Part shown: in pieces, positions 15,544 through 23,200 of the stretch
How positions within the stretch are numbered: position 1 is the first letter of the stretch
Layout of the letters: the number at the start of each line of letters is the position of its first letter
Source of the DNA: CALGLS01 sp047626155
GTDB lineage: Bacteria; Bacteroidota; Bacteroidia; Chitinophagales; Saprospiraceae
DNA: 25,182 nucleotides
NCBI GenBank assembly: GCA_047626155.1
Contig: JBLHRR010000076.1
Coordinates: 1-25,182, forward strand
Direction: 5' to 3'
Made by a program: the position numbers and the translations under genes
Notes under the pieces: generated by a model
The model's database searches: none
What the model was told of the DNA's origin: nothing
What the model saw: the letters and a program-made list of their open reading frames with translations, nothing else

Positions 15544-16497
15544 TTAATATTCAGCTTTTGTAAACGTTAGTCTTTCTAATTGACCTTTGGTCAGGATAGT
15601 TTTAATTTCTGTCTCAAAGGCGGCATCTATTCTAATTTTTGCTCCAGCTTTTTCTTCTGCCGTTTTCCCTTTGCTATTGGCTTTCAAATAATCTAAGGCC
15701 CGGTATTTCTCAGTAGCCGCAGCTTGGAATTTCCTTCTTTGATCTTCCGTCATTTCGATTTTAGCCTCCGTACGTTTGGTAAAGGCTTCAGCCTCATTCG
15801 TGTTCTTATCAGCCATAGAGTAGGTCTTAGACTTCTTAGAACCCTTGTTTGATTTAGACTTACCTACTTGAATTCGCTTCTTGTCATTTTCCATTTTTAC
15901 TTTTTGATCCTCCGTAAGAATTCCTGCGATAGCAGCGTCCAATTCTCTGTTGAGTTTCATCCGCTCGGTCTTAGCAGTTGTAGGATCTTTCTTTGCCAAA
16001 GGCCTAAGCGCTACAATTTTAGACATCTTTGAAGAATAGACCTTATAAGCCTGCTGCTCTTGTTGAGGGGAAAGACTCAGTTGTTTCGTCAATCGTTGAG
16101 CTCTGGTTTTTGCAGCCATTTCGGTTCGTTGTTCCGTACTTATTTTTGGATCTTTTTTGACTCTGATATTCGGATTATCTTCCTTGCTATTTATCTTCAC
16201 CCACTTATCCATTTGTCCTTTATCAAGTGCCTTTGTAAGTGTATTGTTGAATTTGATTCTGATTTCATTGGTTTGTTGGTCGGTTTCTTTTTTATCGCTT
16301 ACCTCTTGTATTTGCTCCAACCCCTCATACATATTTAAATATGCCTTAGACACCGCTCGTTTTTGCTCGTCAGAAAGTTCAAGTACCTTGTTCATGTTTT
16401 GAGTTGCACGACTGGCACGAGCAGCATTTGGCGATTGTGCCAATAGTTGCAAACTGAGACAAAAGAAAAGGATGGGTATTAAAAATATAGACTTCAT
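15544..16497 (-). CDS. Periplasmic protein with three Spy/CpxP-like helical repeats
   Basis: 317 residues with a clear signal peptide (cleavage after LLAQ, about residue 21). The mature part is almost entirely helical and charged. It contains three tandem units of about 70 residues: 31-99 (NMNKVLELSDEQKRA ... LTKALDKGQMDKW), 132-202 (RAQRLTKQLSLSPQQEQQA ... IAGILTEDQKVKM) and 239-310 (RTEAKIEMTEDQRRKFQ ... IKTILTKGQLERL). Each has the Spy/CpxP-like plan: a helix ending L-x-L-(S/T)-x-x-Q, a long helix, and a closing helix with (I)LT-x-x-Q. Units two and three are joined by a Lys/Ser-rich linker (about 203-230). Spy and CpxP are periplasmic chaperones or stress sensors with two such motifs, so a chaperone-like or stress role is plausible, but a threefold version is not one I can name. 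Confidence 0.7.
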   Translation of the reverse strand: MKSIFLIPILFFCLSLQLLAQSPNAARASRATQNMNKVLELSDEQKRAVSKAYLNMYEGLEQIQEVSDKKETDQQTNEIRIKFNNTLTKALDKGQMDKWVKINSKEDNPNIRVKKDPKISTEQRTEMAAKTRAQRLTKQLSLSPQQEQQAYKVYSSKMSKIVALRPLAKKDPTTAKTERMKLNRELDAAIAGILTEDQKVKMENDKKRIQVGKSKSNKGSKKSKTYSMADKNTNEAEAFTKRTEAKIEMTEDQRRKFQAAATEKYRALDYLKANSKGKTAEEKAGAKIRIDAAFETEIKTILTKGQLERLTFTKAEY

Positions 16498-16547
16498 AAT
16501 AGATGGATTTTACTTAGTGACAACAAAAAAATAATTTCAAAATTTGT

Positions 16548-16600
16548 AATCGTTTATTTAGCTGTAACAACCTCAAGTAGTGAAAGTTAGATAAACGATT
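16548..16600. repeat. 10-bp inverted repeat with 33-base spacer
   Basis: AATCGTTTAT (16548-16557) and ATAAACGATT (16591-16600) are perfect complements. They lie 50-100 bases upstream of the Spy-like gene, where a two-site operator or an upstream structured leader could be. There is no T-run, so it is not a terminator. Confidence 0.5.
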
Positions 16601-16685
16601 GCGCATAGAAATATTGAGTTTATTTTTTCTGTAATACTCAATTGACAAGCGATATTGACTTAGGGTTAAAAGCGGTCTTACAAAT

Positions 16686-16717
16686 TTAGGAGGTTTACTA
16701 CTGAATTAGTAACTTTG
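16686..16717 (+). promoter_or_regulatory. Candidate promoter with overlapping operator-like palindrome
   Basis: TTAG (16686-16689), 20 bases, then TAACTTTG (16710-16717), which matches TAnnTTTG fully. A 6-bp inverted repeat TTACTA/TAGTAA (16695-16700, 16707-16712) covers the spacer and the start of the -7, where a bound protein would block polymerase. It would serve the barrel gene at 16856 with a leader of about 130 bases. Confidence 0.35.
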
Positions 16718-16855
16718 ACGACACTAACTTTAGTACAATATTAAGAATTTAAAGAGATAACGGAGGTATGATTTTTCATTCAAATTAATAAATTAATGCT
16801 AGAAGTAATTGATAATTAAATACTTAGAGTTGTAATGTTCTAAAGCATACCAAAC

Positions 16856-17632
16856 ATGATAAGTAAAAGTACAATTATTCCTTTCCTTTTCGTTCTGGCT
16901 CTTTTTACCCAATTGAGTGCGCAAGAGGGGGAAGTGAACTTAATTTCTGCCCGCCCTGGTTTAAGTCCATTTCCGTCTAGGTTAGACCAAGGCTCTTTTG
17001 TATTAGAAGCAGGCTTTTCTATGGAAAGAGAATATAACGAATCTGATTTCGACGAGAATAGAAAAGTGCCTATCGAATTCAGGTACGGCTTATTGGAGAA
17101 TATGGAGGTCAATATTGCTTTTACCTACCGCTCATTTGAAGTAAATGAAGAACCTTTAGACCGTCTTTATAGAGGCTTAGATGCTACGGTTATTGGTGCA
17201 AAGTTCAGGATAGCGGAGGAGCGGGGAATTTATCCCAGAATTGAATTTAGTGGAAACTTGAAATTACCTTACTTCGGAGAAGAGACTTTTATTCCGGAAG
17301 ATGTAGAGCCCCGCTTCAATCTTAGCTTTTTACATAATGTAAATGATAAATTCAGATTCACTTACGGATTTGGAATGTTCTGGAGGGGTCCAGATGAAAA
17401 TGGATTTTATGGATTGAAAGTCACTCGTTTCATGGGGACAAAACACGGATTCTTCGTTGAGCATTATGCGTACCTACGAGGCAATGAAAAAAATGAAGCA
17501 CATATAGGTGCCGGCTATATATTGTTGGCAAATCGAAAAATACAACTGGATGTAGGCTTGGATTTGGGGGGAATGAAAGACCGTACTTTCCTAGGTGGGA
17601 ATCTGGGATTTTCGGTATTGTTAAAGGATTAG
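16856..17632 (+). CDS. Outer-membrane beta-barrel protein (transporter family, PF13557-like)
   Basis: 258 residues with a signal peptide (about 1-22, ending LSAQ). The mature protein starts with SARPGLSPFPSRLDQGSFVL followed by LEAGFSMERE. This is the N-terminal signature of the 'transporter'/Phenol_MetA_deg-like outer-membrane barrels (typically RPGxxxxPxxxxxGxFxLExG). The rest alternates amphipathic strands with charged turns (YGLLENMEVNIAFTYRS, ATVIGAKFRIAEERG, RKIQLDVGLDLGG) and ends in an aromatic/hydrophobic strand (GNLGFSVLLKD). It is likely a 10-12 stranded outer-membrane channel or structural barrel; the substrate is unknown. Its neighbourhood next to a Spy-like protein and an ECF/barrel system fits envelope functions. 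Confidence 0.75.
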   Translation: MISKSTIIPFLFVLALFTQLSAQEGEVNLISARPGLSPFPSRLDQGSFVLEAGFSMEREYNESDFDENRKVPIEFRYGLLENMEVNIAFTYRSFEVNEEPLDRLYRGLDATVIGAKFRIAEERGIYPRIEFSGNLKLPYFGEETFIPEDVEPRFNLSFLHNVNDKFRFTYGFGMFWRGPDENGFYGLKVTRFMGTKHGFFVEHYAYLRGNEKNEAHIGAGYILLANRKIQLDVGLDLGGMKDRTFLGGNLGFSVLLKD

Positions 17633-17653
17633 TAATCCGAGTAAATAACAACC

Positions 17654-17727
17654 TTTCTTTGACAAATAATGTGGTTTCTTAAAAAAAACGGAATCCCTCT
17701 AGAGGGCGGACAGGTTCGTCAAAGAAA
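17654..17727. repeat. Nested inverted repeat with a 12-bp palindrome inside
   Basis: A perfect 10-bp pair, TTTCTTTGAC (17654-17663) and GTCAAAGAAA (17718-17727), brackets a perfect 12-bp palindrome CCCTCTAGAGGG (17695-17706). An eight-A run lies between them on the left. The set lies in the gap between the barrel gene and the VOC gene, just before the VOC start codon. It may be a structured leader, a weak terminator, or the relic of a small mobile repeat. Confidence 0.55.
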
Positions 17728-17740
17728 TAAAAACAACGTA

Positions 17741-18160
17741 ATGAAAAGAGTAACTGGTATTGGCGGAATCTTCTTCAAATGTGAGGATCCGAATTCTCTG
17801 AAAGAATGGTATCAAAAACACCTAGGTATTAAATCAGACCAATATGGCGGAGCCTTCCGTTGGCGAAAATACGATGACCCAGAACATAAAGCCTCGACAG
17901 CTTGGAGTCCTTTCCCTGAAAAGACGGACCATTTTGAACCCTCTAAAAAAGAGTTCATGATTAATTATAGAGTCGAAAACCTAAAGGCACTGTTGCCTGT
18001 TCTAAAAGAAGAAGGGGTACAAATTGTCGGAGCAATTCAATCATTTGAATATGGCCATTTCGCACATATCCTGGATGAAGAAGGAAACAAAATTGAACTT
18101 TGGGAACCTATTGATTCTGGATTTGATGCATATTACAAAGATCAGGATGTAAACTTTTAG
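17741..18160 (+). CDS. VOC family protein (glyoxalase/bleomycin-resistance fold)
   Basis: About 139 residues from the ATG at 17741 (MKRVTGIGGIFFKCEDPNSL). An in-frame ATG at 17669 would add 24 residues that look non-coding and overlap an inverted repeat, so it is rejected. The protein shows the paired beta-alpha-beta-beta-beta modules of the vicinal oxygen chelate fold: TGIGGIFFKCEDPNSLKEWY, then YGGAFRWRKYDD, and a second half ENLKALLPVLKEEGVQIVG ending GHFAHILDEEGNKIELWEP. The Glu in IELWEP and the His residues before it are in the positions often used to bind metal. Substrates in this family are very diverse and cannot be predicted. It precedes lipB by 48 bases on the same strand and may share its transcript. 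Confidence 0.88.
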   Translation: MKRVTGIGGIFFKCEDPNSLKEWYQKHLGIKSDQYGGAFRWRKYDDPEHKASTAWSPFPEKTDHFEPSKKEFMINYRVENLKALLPVLKEEGVQIVGAIQSFEYGHFAHILDEEGNKIELWEPIDSGFDAYYKDQDVNF

Positions 18161-18208
18161 AGAGGATACTAATTAACTATTCGACTATTTACTAATCAAC
18201 AAAAAAGA

Positions 18209-18949
18209 ATGCAAAAAGTCCATCTAAAAATTTTGGGGAAGATTGATTATCAAAAAGCGTGGGATTACCAGGGTGAATTGCTAAAAGAATTGATTGGAAT
18301 TAAAAGAGCAAACCGATTACTTAAGGAAGAAGGAGAGGAGCTTTCTCCACAAAAACACTACTTCCTTTTCTGTGAACACTTGCCGGTATATACGCTTGGA
18401 AGGTCAGGGTCGATAGATCACTTGCTGTATAATGAGCAGGAACTAGAAGAAAATAACATCTCCTTTTACAAAATAAACAGGGGAGGAGATATCACTTTTC
18501 ACGGACTAGGCCAGGTGGTAGGCTATCCGATCTTTGACCTCGATGAGTTTTTTACAGACGTTCACAAATATGTTCGTTTTATAGAAGAAGCTATCATCAG
18601 AACCCTTGCAGATTTTGGTTTGGAGGCGGGAAGAGTAGAAGGTTATACTGGAGTTTGGTTAACTGGTAACAACGTTCTTCCGGAACGAAAAATCTGCGCC
18701 ATTGGGGTGCACCTTAGTCGTTGGGTAACCATGCATGGTTTTGCCTTAAACGTAAATACCGATCTTAAGTATTTTAACCATATTGTTCCTTGTGGTATTT
18801 CCGAAGATAACAAGACCGTTACAAGCATGGCTGTAGAGCTGAAAAGAGTCGTTGATATGGAAAAAGTTCAAGAGCGAATCCTTTTTCACTTCTCCCAATT
18901 ATTTGGTTTTGAATTGGCCGATTCTACAGAATCTTTGACAAGTGATTAA
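18209..18949 (+). CDS. lipB: Lipoyl(octanoyl) transferase
   Basis: Transfers octanoyl from octanoyl-ACP to the lipoyl domains of 2-oxoacid dehydrogenases and the glycine cleavage H protein, the first step of endogenous lipoate assembly before LipA; cytoplasmic. The 246 residues include the family motif RGGDITFHGLGQVVGYPI (91-108), the catalytic Lys161 in RKICAIGVHLSRW, HGFALNVN (176-183) and the nucleophile Cys195 in HIVPCGI. The N-terminal part has a short insertion (KEEGEELSPQKHYF) seen in Bacteroidota members. The C-terminal stop overlaps by four bases the stop of the convergent patatin-like fragment, so neither gene can have a terminator before the other. lipA is not in the window. Confidence 0.97.
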   Translation: MQKVHLKILGKIDYQKAWDYQGELLKELIGIKRANRLLKEEGEELSPQKHYFLFCEHLPVYTLGRSGSIDHLLYNEQELEENNISFYKINRGGDITFHGLGQVVGYPIFDLDEFFTDVHKYVRFIEEAIIRTLADFGLEAGRVEGYTGVWLTGNNVLPERKICAIGVHLSRWVTMHGFALNVNTDLKYFNHIVPCGISEDNKTVTSMAVELKRVVDMEKVQERILFHFSQLFGFELADSTESLTSD

Positions 18950-19821
18950 TCATAAGTTTCAAAGCAATGAATCCCCTTCTTGTATAAATCTGCACCTGAA
19001 TTTCTCCGTTCAACGGTCAACTCCTCGCAAACCTGATTCCCGATTTCTGCACCCAAATCATGATAAGCACTCCATTGGGCCTCATCGAAAAATTGATCAG
19101 AAGTAGGTTCATGAGGGAAATCTGGATTATAGGTACGATAACTATAACTGTCCAACTTTTGTTTTGCTTTGGCTGCTTGCTCTATTTTGCCTTCCCTGGC
19201 AAGTGGCTTAACCATGTTTTTGATATTTCTCAACTCAAAAGAACCAGGAGTAGTCAGGGCAGATTTTATATAAATTAGAATCCCCTCATAATCCGGATTA
19301 TAAGATCCCTTCAATCCTTTGATTTTTGCCACCACGAAGTAGCGATCAGAAAACCCGTTGGAAACATCTGGGCGAATGACATTTTGTGGCTTTGCGTTTT
19401 TATGAAAATCAATAGCGATTCCTAATTCATTCCGGGCCCGAATAACGAGATTCCGTAGGTCCTCAAATTTGAAATCTGTATCCGCACCAGCATCTATAGC
19501 AACAATGACTTTGGTCTTACGACGCAACAATTCATAAATACCTAAATTTTCAATATGACCACCATCAGAAACTTGAACATAATGCTTAGTCGTATCGGAA
19601 ATGCCCATGACTTCCATGAAGGTGTAATAGGGCCAAAAGCTGGGATAGCTTTTTTTGAATTGCGGATTTGGGGCCAGTATACCCGTACGTAAATTTAAAA
19701 TAGCCATTATTTGACGGACAATAAAAGGAAGTTTGAAATTAGCACGGTCAAAAATATTTTTTGAAAATACCGGCGAGAATACCGATATTATCGTCGAGAA
19801 CTCAGGGGGGTACTTAAACAT
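18946..19821 (-). CDS. C-terminal part of a patatin-like phospholipase (likely truncated, nucleophile missing)
   Basis: 291 residues matching only the last third of large patatin-like phospholipases. There is the LLTLFNVRLG-like segment (here IMAILNLRTGILAPNPQF), the catalytic-Asp motif VSDGGHIENLGIYELLRR and IVAIDAGADTDFKFEDLRN. In full-length members (about 700 residues or more) the N-terminal patatin half supplies the oxyanion glycine loop and the GxSxG serine. Neither is present here. Upstream of the ATG the frame hits a stop after four codons (complement of 19834-19836), and the next ~400 bases have no patatin-like sequence in any minus frame that I can see. The fragment has no signal peptide. 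It is either a decayed remnant left by a deletion or a non-catalytic stand-alone domain. It ends in a four-base overlap with lipB. Family match is confident, activity doubtful. Confidence 0.75.
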   Translation of the reverse strand: MFKYPPEFSTIISVFSPVFSKNIFDRANFKLPFIVRQIMAILNLRTGILAPNPQFKKSYPSFWPYYTFMEVMGISDTTKHYVQVSDGGHIENLGIYELLRRKTKVIVAIDAGADTDFKFEDLRNLVIRARNELGIAIDFHKNAKPQNVIRPDVSNGFSDRYFVVAKIKGLKGSYNPDYEGILIYIKSALTTPGSFELRNIKNMVKPLAREGKIEQAAKAKQKLDSYSYRTYNPDFPHEPTSDQFFDEAQWSAYHDLGAEIGNQVCEELTVERRNSGADLYKKGIHCFETYD

Positions 19822-20281
19822 AATATTCAGATTTTAGTCAATCCAAATTTATGCTTTTCTTCTGGGTTCTCTTTCTTACATCGACTTTTGCTTTTTCAAA
19901 TGGCTAGAGTCGAGCTAAGTGCAGCGTAAACTAAGTTCTATTCGTTTTGAATGCTTCTTTTGAAATTACTCTTCGTTAGAAACTCCTTAAATAGCTAAGG
20001 CTATTCGCGTCGTCTCTGCCTCGATGAATTCCAAAATAACCTATTCTAATTCGGACGAAACGTAATTTCCATTGCACTAAGCAAAACAGATATAAGGGAA
20101 ATTTTACGTATTAATTTAAAAATTAATATATATTTTGCTATTGTACTAAGTTTGGCAAGGAATTGGCAATACGCTTGATAAATATATCTAATAAGTAAGG
20201 TCTTGGTTTTACAATTTTTGTGACATGATTCCGAACTTTAAAAATTGATATCCTATTTGCTCAACTTACTCATTAATTATC
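19822..20281. other. 460-base noncoding region upstream of the SprB-repeat gene
   Basis: No gene in either strand. Positions about 19860-20060 have mixed composition with a perfect 6-bp hairpin (AATAGC 19990-19995, GCTATT 20000-20005) and two CTAAGT copies (about 19914-19936). This part could be a dispersed repeat or a small RNA. Positions 20100-20280 are AT-rich and include the palindrome at 20109-20128 and a candidate -7 element TAAGTTTG (20147-20154), which would give the SprB-repeat gene a leader of about 120 bases. Confidence 0.4.
20109..20128. repeat. AT-only palindrome upstream of the SprB-repeat gene
   Basis: TATTAATTT (20109-20117) and AAATTAATA (20120-20128) are perfect 9-bp arms around AA. 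It lies about 20 bases before a TAAGTTTG -7 element, where the -33 region would be, so it may be an operator or an UP-like element. Confidence 0.5.
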
Positions 20282-23200
20282 ATGATTCAATATCTATCTC
20301 AAAAATTAACGCCTTGTGCGATCATTCTGTTTTCTCTTCTTTTACAATTCCAATACTCTACGGCACAATGTACCAATGGCTCTGCATGGGGCGGTACTGT
20401 AGCACCAGTTGATGCTGTTTCGGCTGTCGTCAGTAATTGTAACTATGCTGGAGAACAGGCCTTTGTTTCGCTCATTCAATCTGGAAGTGACTATGTAGTT
20501 ACCTCCAGTAATTGTTCCGACTTTATCACTATTTATGATGAAATAGGAGCATTGGTTGCATTTGGCCAAACGCCATTATCCTTCACTGCATCATCTGATG
20601 GAGATTACAATCTTCATTTCAATTTAGATGAAAGCTGTGCTACAGAAAACACTTGCCGTGCTACCAAAATTAGTTGTGTCAGCTGTGGCGCTATCGCGGG
20701 ATGTATTGATGAAGCCGCTACAAACTATAATGAAGGAGCAACCTATAGTGATTGTTCTTGTATTCTTCCAAATTTGTCAAACGACAATTGTGCAGGAGCC
20801 ATTAGCTTAGATGATTTTATAAATACAGATGGTACTTGTTCAATGACGAATACCACTACTTACAGTGGTGCAACTGCCTCCCTTACTGAAGTAGCCCCTT
20901 CATTAGAATGTACAGATGGCGTTCAAACACCGAGTGATGTTTGGTTCTCCTTAACCGTTCCTTCAAATGGAGTGGTCTCTTTTCAGTTTGTAAGTATGCC
21001 GGGGTTTTCTTCTTTAGTAGAATGCTATACCGGAACTTGTGGAGCACTTGTACCATACGCTCCTGTGCAATGTAACAATGAAGAGGAACGAACTTTTTCT
21101 GGACTAACGGCAGGCTCAACAGTATACCTCCGCGTTTGGGATTATGGTAGTAATGATCTTGGTAACCATGAAATATGTGTTCGTGAGGAAACACTGGGCT
21201 GTACTGATCCGCAAGCGATAAACTACAATCCGAATGCGACTTTCGATGACGGATCTTGTAATTTTCCATCAGCAAGTAAGCCTTGTACTTCTCCGGTGTT
21301 GTCTGTAAATGGTCCTTGTACCGTTGGTGATAATACGGGTTCTGTAATGGAAGCTGGAGAACCTTCTCCTTCTTGTTTCTCAGGTGACAATTATTCAGTT
21401 TGGTATAAATTTATTGCGCAAAGTAACAGTGTATCTATTTCAACAGACTTTACAGGTTATACTAGTGGAGACACAGAAGTTGGCTTATACTCCGTAGGAA
21501 GCTGTTTCAACTATAGCACTTATACCTTGCTGGCTTGTGATCAGGATGGTGGAGCTTCTGAAAATTATAACTCTGTAATTTCTGATATTCCAACCAATAT
21601 CGGTTCTATTTATTACATCCAGGTTTCTGGTTGGAATGGTACACAGGGTACTTTTTGCTTGCAGGCAACTTCGCCACCAGCCAATGACAATATCTGCGGT
21701 GCTGAGAATATTGGTTGTGGAGAAGTGAAGACAGGTAATACTGCTTTGTTTTCTTACTCTGATAGCAATATGCCATTAGAAGGATGTGGAACGGTACTAT
21801 CTTCTACAAATGCTTTTTATGTATATAATGGAATAGGAGATGATGTAAATCTCTCCCTTTGTAATTCTTCTTTTGATACGAAATTAAATGTCTATTGCTT
21901 AACAAGCGGAGATTGCAGTGGTACTCCTGAGTTCACTTGTGTAGGGTCGAATGATGATGGTGGAAATTGCATCAATGTAGGAACTTCCGAAGTTTCTTTT
22001 GCAACAGAAAATGGAAAAAAATACTACATAATGGTACACGGATACGGTAGCAATACTGGTGATTATAACCTAGCACTAGATTGTAATACTAATGTTACCG
22101 TACCTGCTAATCAAGATTGTAACAATACGGGTACATTCTGCCGTGAAATGGGAACTGCTCAGGTCTTGAATTTCAATACGCAATGCGTACCTGTCAATGG
22201 AACAACGCTTGCCGCTGCTTCTATTATTAAGAACCCTGACTGTGTGGCTTCTTCTTTTGAGACCTACTCTAGTGTTTGGTACCTAATTAATTCTGCCCAA
22301 CACAGTGCTTTTGATATTACTTTAGAAGGTATTGGAGTGGATGACGTTCGTAATACTTTCCATGCAGCTTGTGACGGAGAGCCACTATTTTGCGATGCTT
22401 CTACCGTTTACGGTTTGACAGAAAACACTAATTATTATATCCGAGTATTTACACCTAGAACTGCTGAAGGTGACTTTACGATTTGCGCGCAACCAGTAGA
22501 GGTTTGTGCTTTCCTAGCCAATCCAGTTGGGAATGAAGTCAGTATCAATGAAGTTTTAGAATGGTCACCAACCACATCTGCTGAGGGGTACAAATTGATG
22601 ATCGGATCTACAAGTGGTTCAGATGACATCATGTCTACGACAGATGTTGGAAACACAACCACCTATGATGGAATCACTTTTAATTACAATACAACCTATT
22701 ATGTGAGCATCATTCCATACAATGATAGTGGTGACATCAATACTTGTCCTGGTTTTACTTTTACAACTCAGTGCCCAGTGATTAGTACCGACTTGACCGC
22801 CCTATTGACCAATGATTGTTTAGGCACTGCTGATGGCGGAATAGATGTAACAGTAGCGGGAGGTGTTGGTCCATATAATTTTGAATGGACTGGACCGAAC
22901 GGCTACACAAACTCTACGGAAGACATCGTACAAGTAGTTGCTGGAGAATATACTTTAATGGTTTCTGATTCTGATAACGGTTGCCAAATGGAAAGCAATT
23001 TTGTTATCCCTGAAGGAGAGCCATATACCGCTGAGTTTAATATTGTTGGTCAGGTTTGCGCCAATGATGGTTCGGCAGAAGTCGTTCCAACAGCTGGTGT
23101 TGCACCATTTACTTATGTTTGGGACAATGGCGCTACCACTGCTCAAATTAGCAATATGCCAGCCGGAAGCTATGAGGTAGAAGTAACAGATGCTAACGGT

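Larger units (their letters stand above)
16498..16855. other. Divergent intergenic region between Spy-like gene and outer-membrane barrel gene
   Basis: 358 bases without a gene, containing the upstream regions of two divergent genes. It holds a 10-bp inverted repeat with a long spacer (16548-16557 with 16591-16600), a candidate rightward promoter (16686-16717) with an overlapping small palindrome, and a direct repeat of TAACTTT (16710-16716 and 16725-16731). The segment 16735-16850 is AT-rich and featureless apart from a GGAGG (16762-16766) not placed to serve the ATG at 16856. Confidence 0.4.

Noticed and set aside
11689..16722. Shared TGACGAC upstream of the sigma gene (11689-11695) and of the barrel gene (16716-16722) as an ECF promoter motif
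   Set aside because: A seven-base match is expected by chance a few times in 25 kb, and the flanking bases and spacing to any -10 do not agree.
17669..17740. 24-residue extension of the VOC protein
   Set aside because: It overlaps the nested inverted repeat, reads as low-quality coding sequence, and the family N-terminus begins at the later ATG.
20883..21275. 130-codon antisense open frame inside the SprB-repeat gene
   Set aside because: Antisense shadow of a clear long coding region; no recognisable domain.
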